Shown: positions 1-8,460 of the stretch, piece by piece | Position numbering within the stretch: position 1 is the first letter of the stretch | Layout of the letters: the number at the start of each line of letters is the position of its first letter | Assembly: GCA_038204465.1 (NCBI GenBank) | Contig: JBBRCX010000002.1 | Coordinates: 32,002 to 96,001 of the forward strand | Origin: JBBRCX01 sp038204465 | GTDB taxonomy: Bacteria; Planctomycetota; Phycisphaerae; Tepidisphaerales; Tepidisphaeraceae | Length of the DNA stretch: 64,000 bases | Direction of reading: 5' to 3' | Notes under the pieces: generated by a model | What the model saw: only the letters and a program-made list of their open reading frames with translations | The model's database searches: none | Told to the model about the DNA's origin: nothing | Made by a program: the position numbers and the translations under genes

Positions 1-1049
1 GCCAACCAATCGATCTCCACGACCGCCGCGCTCCAACTCCCTTTGGGTTGCTCGCGACGCCAGATTTCGCGGCCGTCCAGGTCGTAGAGATAGAGAAAGG
101 CGGGGCGGCCCTCCGGTGTACGCGGAAATCCACGATCGACCACCGCGACCTGAATCTGCGAGTCGTCGCGGAACCTTCCGGCCACGACGTGCTGGGCTTC
201 GGTCAGTGGATGATGCCAAAGCTCCCGGCCGTCGACGGCCAGGCAATGAATTCCGCCGTTGCCGAAGAACAGCCGCCACTCTCCGTCGCGGCCCCTCACG
301 ATGTACGCCGCGTCCTGATGCGCGTCGCCCGCGTCGCGCTCGAATAACACCTTCCCATCGTGATCGATCAGCGCGAAACCCACGAACACTTCATCTCGGC
401 CGTCGCCGTCGATGTCTGCGATTGCGGGACAGTGTCCCGTCGAGCCGTTCCAATGCCAGAGAACGTCGCCCTCGTGCGACACGCCCCACATGTTCCAGTA
501 GCGATCCTTCACCACCAGGTCGTCCCGCCGCCCGCGCCCCGTCAGGTCGGCAAACAGGAAGCAGTCGTCAGCCGGCGCGGGAATTGCAAACGAGTTCTTC
601 TCCCTGCCGGTGCGAGCATCCAGCACCACCATCCTGGCATCGCCTTCGTATCGTTTGGCTCGCTCGAGATAGGGTCCTTCGTAGAGTTCAGCGTATCGAG
701 CCTGTCGAACATGAAGCACCTCGTTCGCGCCGTCGTTGTCCCAGTCGTAAATCTGCACCGGCAGGTCGCTGTAGATTCGCCCGTTCTCCGCCGATGCCGT
801 TCCAAACTGCCACAGCTTTTCTCCCAGGCTCGTCGTCGCCGTGAGGCAGGAGATCGCGCGCGTCGCGTAAATGCTCTGCACGAAGAGCAAATCCGGCGCG
901 CCGTCGCCGTTCAAGTCGCCGATGCGCAGCGTCTCCGCGCCGAAGTCTTGCACGTCAATGTCGCTGACAAGGTAAGTCGATCTTCTTCGCATGGCGTTCA
1001 GCAGCATGTTAGCGGAATAAATCGCTTGCCAGGGAGCGCCGCTGCCCAT
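1..1049 (-). CDS. FG-GAP/VCBS-like repeat protein, 3' end cut by window edge
   Basis: An uninterrupted minus-strand frame runs from an ATG at 1049 to the left edge, about 350 codons, without a stop. The translation carries calcium-loop-like motifs typical of FG-GAP/VCBS beta-propeller repeats, for example GDLNGDGAPDLL near residue 40 and DIDGDGRDEVFVG near residue 210, with aromatic blade sequences such as YDWDNDGANEVLH between them. Proteins of this kind in planctomycetes are exported, and some belong to polysaccharide-lyase-like propellers; which applies here cannot be told from the fragment. The frame stays open upstream of 1049, and ATG 1007 is an alternative start. No signal peptide is evident after either start. 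It is divergent from the dioxygenase at 1162. Confidence 0.75.
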   Translation of the reverse strand, partial: MGSGAPWQAIYSANMLLNAMRRRSTYLVSDIDVQDFGAETLRIGDLNGDGAPDLLFVQSIYATRAISCLTATTSLGEKLWQFGTASAENGRIYSDLPVQIYDWDNDGANEVLHVRQARYAELYEGPYLERAKRYEGDARMVVLDARTGREKNSFAIPAPADDCFLFADLTGRGRRDDLVVKDRYWNMWGVSHEGDVLWHWNGSTGHCPAIADIDGDGRDEVFVGFALIDHDGKVLFERDAGDAHQDAAYIVRGRDGEWRLFFGNGGIHCLAVDGRELWHHPLTEAQHVVAGRFRDDSQIQVAVVDRGFPRTPEGRPAFLYLYDLDGREIWRREQPKGSWSAAVVEIDWL

Positions 1050-1161
1050 TGACCCGATCGGCGTCCGCAGGACGATCGCCGGCCTCGAGGAGTGCCGCGC
1101 GCTCTCGCGCGTGTAAGATCGATCGCGGTTAGAATCAGAGACTCTTTCGATTGGAGGCGCT

Positions 1162-1989
1162 ATGGCATCGGACCAGGTTGTGAAAGGCGGATCGATGGTT
1201 GAAAAGGGCAAGCCGTTCAGCGCAGAGCAGACGGCCCGTCTGGTCGACACCTTCCGCCGCGAGGGGTACGTCCATCTCGGCAACGTCCTCACGCCCGGCG
1301 AGGTCCGCGGCCTGCGCGAGCGCATCGATGCAATCTTCGACGACCCTACCAGCGAACAGACCGGTCACCGAACCGGCGGCTACTTCCTCTTGCGCATCTT
1401 CGAGAAGGACAACATGTTTCGCGACATGCTCGTCCGCGAGCCGATCATCAGCCTCGTGGAGACGCTGCTCGGGCCCGACTGTCACCTGCTGAACGACGGC
1501 GTCGTCCGCAACGACCCCGGCCAGGCGCTGGCGCAATGGCATGTCGACGATCGCGTTTACTTCCCGCTCCCCGAAGGAATCCAAAGCCACGACCGCCGAA
1601 TTCCCATGCCGATCATGGCCATCAATGTGCAGGTATTGCTGAGCGACGTGCCAGCCGACGAATACGGGCCGACGCAGGTCGTGCCCGCCAGCCACTACTC
1701 CGGTCGACCACCCGCAAAGCAGGACCCGACCTTCGAGGGCCGCGGGGCGACCTCCATCCTCGGCAAGGCCGGCGACGTCTATCTGCAGGATTCGCAGACC
1801 TGGCATCGCGGCGCGCCCAACACCTCCGACCGCCGCCGATACCTCTACCAGATGGCCTACGGCCCGCGCTCTCAGTCGCAGCGCCTCTATCCCTACCTCA
1901 ACTACAAAGCGCCCGATCACGTGCTGCAGGACGCGAGCGAGCGGCTCCTGCGCGTCCTCGGAAAACACGAAATGGGCGCCTGGGGATGA
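1162..1989 (+). CDS. Phytanoyl-CoA dioxygenase (PhyH) family protein
   Basis: 275 residues, the usual length for bacterial PhyH-like Fe(II)/2-oxoglutarate oxygenases. The metal triad is visible: H127 and D129 in the WHVDD motif and the distal H215 in TWHRGAPN, with an Arg-rich DRRRY after it that could bind 2-oxoglutarate. The gene is preceded by GGAGG about 6 bases before ATG 1162; ATG 1195 is a weaker alternative. Family members hydroxylate diverse small molecules; the substrate is unknown. A second, clearly divergent PhyH-type gene lies at 11755. The gene stands alone, with hairpin repeats downstream. Confidence 0.9.
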   Translation: MASDQVVKGGSMVEKGKPFSAEQTARLVDTFRREGYVHLGNVLTPGEVRGLRERIDAIFDDPTSEQTGHRTGGYFLLRIFEKDNMFRDMLVREPIISLVETLLGPDCHLLNDGVVRNDPGQALAQWHVDDRVYFPLPEGIQSHDRRIPMPIMAINVQVLLSDVPADEYGPTQVVPASHYSGRPPAKQDPTFEGRGATSILGKAGDVYLQDSQTWHRGAPNTSDRRRYLYQMAYGPRSQSQRLYPYLNYKAPDHVLQDASERLLRVLGKHEMGAWG

Positions 1990-1998
1990 CCACCCGAC

Positions 1999-2116
1999 GT
2001 AGCACGGGCGTCTCGCCCGTGCAAACCCATTCCAGAACTTCGCGGCGCCCGGCCACCGCTCCCGCCAGCGTCCCTTGTTGAACTGCGCCAAAGTAGCACG
2101 GCCGTCTCGGCCGTGC
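1999..2116. repeat. Pair of dispersed hairpin repeats
   Basis: Two copies of an almost perfect palindromic unit lie here. One is GTAGCACGGGCGTCTCGCCC followed by GTGC at 1999-2022, the other is GTAGCACGGCCGTCTCGGCC followed by GTGC at 2093-2116. A third version occurs at 8266-8290. The stem differs between copies but base pairing is kept, so the fold rather than the sequence seems to be maintained. They may also act as terminators between the convergent genes on either side, although no T-tract follows. Confidence 0.7.
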
Positions 2117-2215
2117 AGAAACCGCCGAAGTTCCTCAGCGGGGTATCACCAATACTCCACTCTTGCGGAAACTCGACTGCCAAAAATGGATTCTCGCGGC
2201 CGCCGCGCGACCAAT

Positions 2216-3916
2216 TCACGTCTCCTGCGGCGCCGGCTCTCCATGCTTTGGCAGCGACTGGTCGTAATTCTGCGCGATCGGCATCCGCCGCCCGAACCCG
2301 AACGCCCGGCTCGTGACCTTCAGCCCCGGCGCCGCCTGCCGCCGCTTGTACTCGCTGCGGTCGATCAGCTTGATCACCCGCAGCACGGTCGCCCCGTCAA
2401 ATCCTTCGGCGATGATCTGCGCCGCGCCTTTCTCCTCCTCCACGTAGCGGTACAGGATCGCGTCGAGAACGTCGTAAGGCGGCAGCGAGTCCTGGTCCGT
2501 CTGGTTCGGGCGCAATTCCGCTGACGGTACCTTGGTGATGCTGTTTCGCGGAATCACCTCTCGTCCCGCATCGCGGTTGATGAATTCCGACAGCTCATAC
2601 ACCGTCGTCTTCGGCACGTCGCTGATGACCGCCAGACCGCCGCACATGTCGCCGTACAGGGTGCAGTAGCCCACCGCCAGTTCGCTCTTGTTTCCCGTGG
2701 TCAGCAGCAGGTGATTGAACTTGTTGGAAAACGCCATCAGCAGCCCGCCGCGCACCCGCGCCTGGAGGTTCTCCTCCGTTACGTCGCGCTCCCGGCCCGC
2801 GAACACCGGGGCCAGTGTCTGCTCGTATTGATCGTGGATCGCCTTGATCGGCACGATGTGAAACTCGATCCCAAGATGCTCCGCGAGGCTCTTCGCGTCG
2901 GCCACCGAATGTTCCGAGCTGAACCGGCTCGGCATCGCGACGCCCACCACCCGCTCGCGTCCCAGCGCCGCAACCGCCAGCGCCGCGGTCAGCGCGGAAT
3001 CGATGCCGCCCGACAACCCCAGCACAACCGACTTGAAGCCGCATTTGTGAACGTAATCGCGCAGGCCCAGCACGAGCGCCCTGTAAATCGCGCCGACGCC
3101 CGACGCCGGCTTTTCGATCCTCCCCTCGCCCGCCGCGCCGGCGCCTGGCAGGTCGACCACCAGCAGGTCTTCCTCAAAATCCTTCGCCTGCGCGATCAAT
3201 CTTCCGCCGGGGTCGAAGACCACGCTATTGCCGTCGAAAACCAGCTCGTCATTCCCGCCCACCTGGTTCACATAAACCAGCGTCCGGCCAAACTGCTGCA
3301 CCTGCGATTCAAATAGCTCCAGCCGAAACTCATGCTTGCCCGCCGCGAAGGGAGAGGCGCTAGTGTTGATCATCAGCTCCGCGCCGGCCGCGCACAGATC
3401 GGCGATCGGGTTCTGATGGTACAGCCGCCGATCGATCATCTTCTCGTCGTTCCACAGGTCCTCGCAGATCGACAGGCCCACCGTCCGGTCCGCGACCCGC
3501 ACGACGTTACAACCCTCTTGCCGCGGGCCCGCCTCGAAGTAGCGGCTCTCATCGAATACATCGTAGGTCGGCAGCAGCGTCTTAAAATGCCGGCTCGCCA
3601 CCTTCCCGTCGCGCAGCAGCGCAACCGCGTTGTGCAGCGGCCGGCCCACCGATTGCGCGTTCCGCTCCGCATACCCGACCACCGCATCGATTCCGCTGAC
3701 GCGCGACGCGATCAGCCGCAGCGCCCGAAGGTTGTCGTCGATGAATTGCGGCTTGAGCAGCAGGTCTTTCGGGGGATAACCGATCAGCGCCAGTTCCGGA
3801 AAAACCACCAGCTGCGCGCCCTGCCCCTTCGCGCGGGAGATGAAGTCGAGGATCCGCCGGCAGTTTCCCGCGATGTCCCCGACCGTCGGATTGATCTGCG
3901 CCAGCGCGATCCGCAT
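2216..3916 (-). CDS. nadE: Glutamine-dependent NAD(+) synthetase
   Basis: 566 residues in the two-domain arrangement of eukaryote-like NadE. The N-terminal nitrilase-type glutaminase (about 1-265) has the catalytic Glu in VVFPELAL (E41), a Lys in the FKTLLPTYD motif and the nucleophilic Cys in GLSICEDLW. The C-terminal synthetase (about 280-566) has the ATP pyrophosphatase loop LGLSGGIDSALTA near residue 300. It makes NAD+ from deamido-NAD+, ATP and glutamine in the cytosol, the last step of NAD biosynthesis. The start at 3916 gives the family N-terminus MRIALAQINP. It lies downstream of, and in the same direction as, the zinc-ribbon membrane protein. Confidence 0.97.
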   Translation of the reverse strand: MRIALAQINPTVGDIAGNCRRILDFISRAKGQGAQLVVFPELALIGYPPKDLLLKPQFIDDNLRALRLIASRVSGIDAVVGYAERNAQSVGRPLHNAVALLRDGKVASRHFKTLLPTYDVFDESRYFEAGPRQEGCNVVRVADRTVGLSICEDLWNDEKMIDRRLYHQNPIADLCAAGAELMINTSASPFAAGKHEFRLELFESQVQQFGRTLVYVNQVGGNDELVFDGNSVVFDPGGRLIAQAKDFEEDLLVVDLPGAGAAGEGRIEKPASGVGAIYRALVLGLRDYVHKCGFKSVVLGLSGGIDSALTAALAVAALGRERVVGVAMPSRFSSEHSVADAKSLAEHLGIEFHIVPIKAIHDQYEQTLAPVFAGRERDVTEENLQARVRGGLLMAFSNKFNHLLLTTGNKSELAVGYCTLYGDMCGGLAVISDVPKTTVYELSEFINRDAGREVIPRNSITKVPSAELRPNQTDQDSLPPYDVLDAILYRYVEEEKGAAQIIAEGFDGATVLRVIKLIDRSEYKRRQAAPGLKVTSRAFGFGRRMPIAQNYDQSLPKHGEPAPQET

Positions 3917-3987
3917 GCATCAATGGTATGCCGGCGCGGCGGGTTATCGAAGCAAACCGAAACGCTTCCGCAGCGCAAGGCGGGGCG

Positions 3988-5343
3988 TCATCCACGCGGC
4001 GCTCGCTGGGCCGTCGCGCGCTGGCGTCGATCGGCCTCGCGCAGCTCGCGAAGCCTTGCCTTGGTGTCCGTCGGCGCCGCCCCCGCGGCTCCCGCTCTCC
4101 CAGCCGAAGATCGCGTCGCCCGGTCGCCGCGCGGATGGTGCCGTTGCAGCACCCATGGAAACTCGTCGTGATGCGCCCGGTACAGCAGCCCAAGATGCCA
4201 GCAGAACCAGTGCATCAGGTAGACTGCGACGAGCAGCGATCCCGCCCCGATGAAAAACGCGGGCACCCGTCCCGGCAGCCCAAGCGGCAGGCCGAAGAGA
4301 CGAAGAAGCGCGAGCTGGAGGGCGGCCAATGCCAGCAGGTAGGTACAACTCGCGACGATCCAGAGCAGCACCGCCGCCCAGTACGCCAGCCCGCAGTCGC
4401 GAATCACCGTCAGCAGTCGGTCCGGGCGAAGGTTCGCCGCGGTGCCGCTGGTTGACATCGTCAGCAGGACCGCGGGGTAGAAGAACGTGCCGATGACCGC
4501 GGCCAACAGGACCATCCACGCCCGGCTCGCGAGCCCCGGCGCGTGCGTGTTCAGATACAACGCCGTCAGCGCGGCCGGCAGGTAACACAGCAGCACCGAT
4601 CCCACGACGTTCACCAGCGGCGACCAGATGTCGTCATACAGCCGAAGGTCCCGCAGCGGCCGGGGCAGCTCGTCCTTCGTATCGGGCCCAGTCTCTTCGA
4701 TCACGCACCCGTAGTGCGCCAGGAAACAGGCCTGAAAGATCAACAGCGCGGGAATCAGAAACGGCATCACCAACGCCACCGTTCCCAGCAGCACCGCCAG
4801 GTAATGCCCGATGACGACGAACAACATCACCGTAAGATTCAGCGGGCGGAACAGCTCGACTGGCAGCAGCGCCGGCGTGATGCGCTTTTCGCCCCCCCCC
4901 GATGCGTAGTTGATCGTCGCCGTCGCCATCGGGATGGTCGAAGGATCAGGCCCGTCCTCCTTTACGTCGATGGGGCGGATCAACTCCCCGGTGATCGGGT
5001 CGTAACGCGGCTTGCTGGCCTGGGGCCCGGGCTCTTCCGGCGTCAGATCGATTGGCTCGTTGTCCTGCGCAACGTCTTCCAGCGTCCGCCGCAGGTCGAT
5101 CTCGTTCCCCTGGGCGTCGGTGCGCCCCTTGGAGAACACCAAGCTCAGCTCCGCCAGCCGGTGGGCTTCTTTCACCGGGTCGCTCGAGTCGACCTTGAAG
5201 GTCCCGTCTTCGGCCAGGTTTGCCAGGTCGCCGAGCGTCGGCACGTCGTTGAGCCGGCCGCAATCGGGACATTGCACCAGGCCGCCCGCCTCGTCATCGT
5301 TGAGGGTGAAGACGTGTCGGCAGTGGCAGGCAAATTGAATCAT
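3988..5343 (-). CDS. Zinc-ribbon multi-pass membrane protein
   Basis: 451 residues from ATG 5343. The frame is open further upstream, but that part is antisense to the gene at 5536 and lacks protein character. The N-terminus has a CxC...CPDC zinc ribbon (FACHCRHVF then VQCPDCGRL), followed by an acidic linker. About six hydrophobic segments follow, from roughly residue 165 to 410, resembling DUF4013-type or generic planctomycete membrane proteins. The C-terminal tail is basic and Ala/Arg-rich. Function unknown; the layout suggests a cytosolic zinc ribbon attached to an integral membrane domain. Confidence 0.8.
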   Translation of the reverse strand: MIQFACHCRHVFTLNDDEAGGLVQCPDCGRLNDVPTLGDLANLAEDGTFKVDSSDPVKEAHRLAELSLVFSKGRTDAQGNEIDLRRTLEDVAQDNEPIDLTPEEPGPQASKPRYDPITGELIRPIDVKEDGPDPSTIPMATATINYASGGGEKRITPALLPVELFRPLNLTVMLFVVIGHYLAVLLGTVALVMPFLIPALLIFQACFLAHYGCVIEETGPDTKDELPRPLRDLRLYDDIWSPLVNVVGSVLLCYLPAALTALYLNTHAPGLASRAWMVLLAAVIGTFFYPAVLLTMSTSGTAANLRPDRLLTVIRDCGLAYWAAVLLWIVASCTYLLALAALQLALLRLFGLPLGLPGRVPAFFIGAGSLLVAVYLMHWFCWHLGLLYRAHHDEFPWVLQRHHPRGDRATRSSAGRAGAAGAAPTDTKARLRELREADRRQRATAQRAPRG

Positions 5344-5535
5344 GGCGACGGAGATCTCGTTCGAAAACCAATTATATACGGCAAGCGCGCCGCCACGCCG
5401 CTGGAAAGTTGTCTGAAAAACCATTCTCCCGCGCTCGAGCGAACCCGCCTGTGCCGCCCGTGGAACAATGTTGGCCGCTGCGCATGGGGCTTTTAGAATG
5501 CCATCGGTCGGTCGGTTGGGTGAAAGGATGCGACG

Positions 5536-5967
5536 ATGCGAGTAAGTGTCTACGCCCTGGCGGCGGTCCTGCTCTCGACGGCGGTCGTCTTTGCGCAGGA
5601 CGAGATCAAGCCCGAACAGCTCAAGACCATGTACGACAACGCGCTCGTTCAGCTCAAATTGGCCCAGGAGCGAAAGAACGAGCTGGCCACGCAAAACGCC
5701 AAGCTCACCGCCGACATCGAAGCACTGAAAAAGCAGGCGGAAGCCGATCGAAACGAATTGCTCGAGCTGCGCCGGCATGTCGCCGAAGACGCCGACCGAT
5801 CGTTCTTCCTCCGGGCGCACCGTGCCGCCTGGGAGAATTTCATCAAGGGCTATCCGCAGCTCATGGCACGCTGGAAGGCCTACCTCGAGGCCGCGCCCCT
5901 CGGTGGCTCGCGCTCCGACCTCTCAGAAACCGTCGACTCCAACTGGCCCCTCTCCGCGAAGGGATAG
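5536..5967 (+). CDS. Small secreted coiled-coil protein
   Basis: 143 residues. A signal peptide is clear (MRVSVYALAAVLL, cleavage probably near VFAQD, about residue 21). Residues 25-80 form a charged heptad-like helix rich in K, E, Q and L, likely a coiled coil, and the rest is a compact amphipathic region with YPQLMARWKAYLE. GAAAGG lies upstream of the ATG. The function is not recognised; a periplasmic structural or scaffold role is possible. It is divergent from the zinc-ribbon membrane protein, with the intervening 192 bases presumably holding both promoters. Confidence 0.75.
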   Translation: MRVSVYALAAVLLSTAVVFAQDEIKPEQLKTMYDNALVQLKLAQERKNELATQNAKLTADIEALKKQAEADRNELLELRRHVAEDADRSFFLRAHRAAWENFIKGYPQLMARWKAYLEAAPLGGSRSDLSETVDSNWPLSAKG

Positions 5968-6048
5968 AACGCAGCGGCAGGGGGCGACGCGTGCGTCGGC
6001 CCCTCCGGCACGGCGCGGCTGACATGACCTTGCCCGCTCACGCCGCCT

Positions 6049-6852
6049 TTATTGTCCCACCTCAATCCGCAGGTAATTCTCCAGCGTGCAACCGCTCGCC
6101 TGCAGCAATTGGGTGATCGTCTTGCTGTCATCCTTCACGAACTTCTGATCCAGCAGCACCCGCTCCTCGTAAAACGTCCGCATCTTCCCCTCCGCGATCT
6201 TGTCCGCGATGTTCTGCGGCTTCCCCGTCGCCTTGGCCTGCTCGACCGCGATGTCGCGCTCCTTCGCGATGATGTCGGCCGGAACCTGCTCGCGCGTCAT
6301 GGCCAGCGGGCGCGTCGCCGCGATGTGCAGGCACAGGTCGCGGATCAGCTCATCGCCCGGATTGCCGGAAAGCGCAACCAGCACCGCGATCTTCCCGGTA
6401 TAGTGCTGATACGCCCCCACCTTCCCGCTCGCGCTCACCGCGCCGCTCCGCCCGATCTGAATGTTCTCGCCCGTCTGCTGCGCGGCCTCGGTGATGCGCC
6501 TCTTCACGTCCGGATCTTCCGCGACGTTCACCTTTGGGTTCTTCAGCAGCAGGGCCGCCGCCGTCTTCGCCACCTCGATCACCGGCGTGCTCTTGGCGGT
6601 GAAGTCCGTGTTGCAGTTGATTTCAACCGCGACCCCCGACTTGAAGTCGCTCCCCGAAGCAACCTCGATGCGTCCTTCCTTCGCTGCCCGCGAGCTCAGC
6701 TTGTCCTGTTTCGCAAGCCCTTTCTTGCGGACAATCTCGACCGCCTTCTCGATGTCGCCGGCCGCTTCATTCAGCGCCGACTTGCAATCCATCATCGCGA
6801 CCCCGGTGCGGTCGCGCAGCTCACGGACCATCGTTGCAGTGATCTCAGCCAT
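6049..6852 (-). CDS. tsf: Translation elongation factor Ts
   Basis: 267 residues. The N-terminal UBA-like module MAEITATMVRELRDRTG and the EF-Tu-contacting motif with CNTDFTAKS near residue 80 are diagnostic. EF-Ts recycles GDP-bound EF-Tu. The order rpsB-tsf on one strand is the usual bacterial arrangement. A strong hairpin plus T-tract separates the two genes, so tsf may depend on readthrough or have its own promoter in the 100-base gap. Confidence 0.98.
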   Translation of the reverse strand: MAEITATMVRELRDRTGVAMMDCKSALNEAAGDIEKAVEIVRKKGLAKQDKLSSRAAKEGRIEVASGSDFKSGVAVEINCNTDFTAKSTPVIEVAKTAAALLLKNPKVNVAEDPDVKRRITEAAQQTGENIQIGRSGAVSASGKVGAYQHYTGKIAVLVALSGNPGDELIRDLCLHIAATRPLAMTREQVPADIIAKERDIAVEQAKATGKPQNIADKIAEGKMRTFYEERVLLDQKFVKDDSKTITQLLQASGCTLENYLRIEVGQ

Positions 6853-6902
6853 GTCTTCTCCAGTACGCTTGCTCGCTGCGCTTCAATCTCCACGCCGATG
6901 AA

Positions 6903-6926
6903 AAAGGGCGAGGCACGCCTCGCCCC
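6903..6926 (-). terminator. Terminator-like hairpin between rpsB and tsf
   Basis: The stem GGGCGAGG (6906-6913) pairs with CCTCGCCC (6918-6925). Read on the minus strand it is followed by five T residues, so it resembles an intrinsic terminator just after rpsB. Its sequence also belongs to the dispersed hairpin family seen elsewhere in the window. Confidence 0.65.
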
Positions 6927-6952
6927 TGCGGAAGATTGATTGTCCGACAGAA

Positions 6953-7855
6953 TTAGGCGCTCTGACCCGCGACCGCCACCGGCTCGTTCGACGTCTGCGA
7001 AGCCGGCACCGACTCCACCGGCCCGCCCGCCGGCGGGATCTCCACCTGCGCCGCGGCCGCTTCCCCCGGCGCCTCCTCGCGCCCGCCTTCATCCGCGCGG
7101 AAGCTCGCCCGGCTCGAGCGCCGCTTCGGCTGCTGTTGCGGCTGCTCGTCGGGCTTGTCCACCCGCCCCTGCTTGCCTTCGATCACCGATTCCGCCAGCT
7201 CGTTCATGATGATCTCGATCGCTCGCATCGCGTCGTCGTTGCCCGGAATCGGCAGGTCGATCAGCTCGGGGTCGCTGTCCGTGTCGATCAAGGCGATCGT
7301 CGGGACCCCCAGCTTCTTGGCTTCCTTCACGGCGATGTGCTCGCGGCGGGTGTCGATGATGAACATGACGCCCGGCATGCGCTCCATCCGCCGGATCCCT
7401 TCCAGGTTCGCCTTGATCTTCTCCATCTCGCGCTGGAGCGTCGCCTTCATCTTCTTGGAGTAGGTTTCGATCTGCCCGCTCTGCCAGAGCTTTTCCAGTT
7501 CTTCCAGCCGATTGAGGCGGGCGCGGATCGTGCGGAAATTGGTGAGTGTGCCGCCGAGCCAGCGCTCCGACACGTAGTGCATGTTGCAGCGCTTCGCTTC
7601 TTCCTCGATCGCATGCCTCGCCTGCCGCTTGGTTCCTACGAAGAGGATGTCCTTCCCCTGCGCCACGCTGTTCTGGACCAGTTTCTTCGCCCGCAATAGC
7701 CCCTTGATCGTTTCCTTCACATCGATGATGTGAATCATGTTCCGCTTGCCGTGAATGTACGGCTCCATCTTCGGGTTCCAGCGGCTCACGCGGTGCCCGA
7801 AGTGGACCCCCGCGTCCACGAGGTTCTTTACCAACTCAGCTTGTGACTGTGCCAT
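6953..7855 (-). CDS. rpsB: 30S ribosomal protein S2
   Basis: 300 residues from ATG 7855 ([20 protein letters not shown]), chosen because GGAA sits nine bases upstream and homologues begin here; an upstream in-frame ATG at 7864 and a longer frame to 7939 look non-coding. Core S2 motifs are present: [19 protein letters not shown] and [19 protein letters not shown]. The last 75 or so residues are a low-complexity extension rich in Q, P, E and A, beyond the normal S2 fold, as is common in planctomycetes. First gene of an rpsB-tsf pair. Confidence 0.97.
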   Translation of the reverse strand: MAQSQAELVKNLVDAGVHFGHRVSRWNPKMEPYIHGKRNMIHIIDVKETIKGLLRAKKLVQNSVAQGKDILFVGTKRQARHAIEEEAKRCNMHYVSERWLGGTLTNFRTIRARLNRLEELEKLWQSGQIETYSKKMKATLQREMEKIKANLEGIRRMERMPGVMFIIDTRREHIAVKEAKKLGVPTIALIDTDSDPELIDLPIPGNDDAMRAIEIIMNELAESVIEGKQGRVDKPDEQPQQQPKRRSSRASFRADEGGREEAPGEAAAAQVEIPPAGGPVESVPASQTSNEPVAVAGQSA

Positions 7856-8359
7856 GCGAATCATTTCCGATGTTGGATTTGCAGTTTGGGAGTGAAAGCC
7901 GCAGACGACCGGATCGGATCTTTCAGTCGCAAATTGCAAACCTCAAATCGCAAATTCCTTGTGCGTCAGCCCGTGCGAAACCGGTCGGCCAAGACGCCGG
8001 AACCGCCAGGGGGCTTGGGTTTAGGGAAAGGAAACCTTCCCTCGAGGTTGTAAGACAGAGACCCGCGATCAGCCACAATCCCGGCTGGGTCGGCCGACGC
8101 GGGAGGCCCTTGACAGGCCAAGGGCGCAGAATGTAACGGAGCACACCCTCCGTTGCAAGATCGCACCCGGAAATTTGCGCCTCCAATGACCGAATCCACA
8201 ACGCCTTAAGCGCCCGGAGACCAGGGGCGACTGACGGAAACCCCAAAGGGCGAGCCTGCTTCAATGTAGCATCGGGCGTCCCGCCCGTGCAGACGGCCCA
8301 GCAAAACAACACCTTAGGTTGCCGCATTCCGCTCTCGCAACGCCACGTGAGTCGCAAGC
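7856..8359. other. Gene-free stretch upstream of rpsB
   Basis: About 500 bases without a convincing gene. It should carry the rpsB promoter and leader on the minus strand. Within it are an imperfect pair (GCAAATTGCAAACCTCAAATCGCAAATTCC, 7926-7954) of AT-richer direct repeats and a copy of the GTAGCA-CGGGCG hairpin repeat at 8266-8290. Short open frames here lack ribosome-binding sites and protein character. Confidence 0.5.
8266..8290. repeat. Dispersed hairpin repeat, third copy
   Basis: GTAGCATCGGGCGTCCCGCC followed by CGTGC, matching the pair at 1999-2116 apart from an inserted T and a changed loop. The stem CGGGCG/CGCCCG remains nearly intact. Confidence 0.6.
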
Positions 8360-8360
8360 A

Positions 8361-8394
8361 AAAGGGGCGGCCGTCGCGGCCGCCCCTTCTTCAA
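8361..8394 (-). terminator. Rho-independent terminator of pnp
   Basis: GGGGCGGCCG pairs with CGGCCGCCCC around 8367-8389. Read on the minus strand it is followed by TTTTGC. It lies about 70 bases after the pnp stop at 8461, a suitable place for its terminator. Confidence 0.7.
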
Positions 8395-8460
8395 TCGTTA
8401 TGAGCCTTTAAAGGCTTCGTCCACTCAGCCGAACTGCGTATTCACTCAATCCACCCGTGG

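Noticed and set aside
1135..2091. A 318-codon minus-strand frame over the PhyH gene
   Set aside because: Antisense shadow; the plus strand shows Fe(II) motifs and a ribosome-binding site.
5344..5820. N-terminal extension of the zinc-ribbon membrane protein
   Set aside because: This part is antisense to the intact small secreted-protein gene and lacks protein character; the zinc ribbon starts at ATG 5343.
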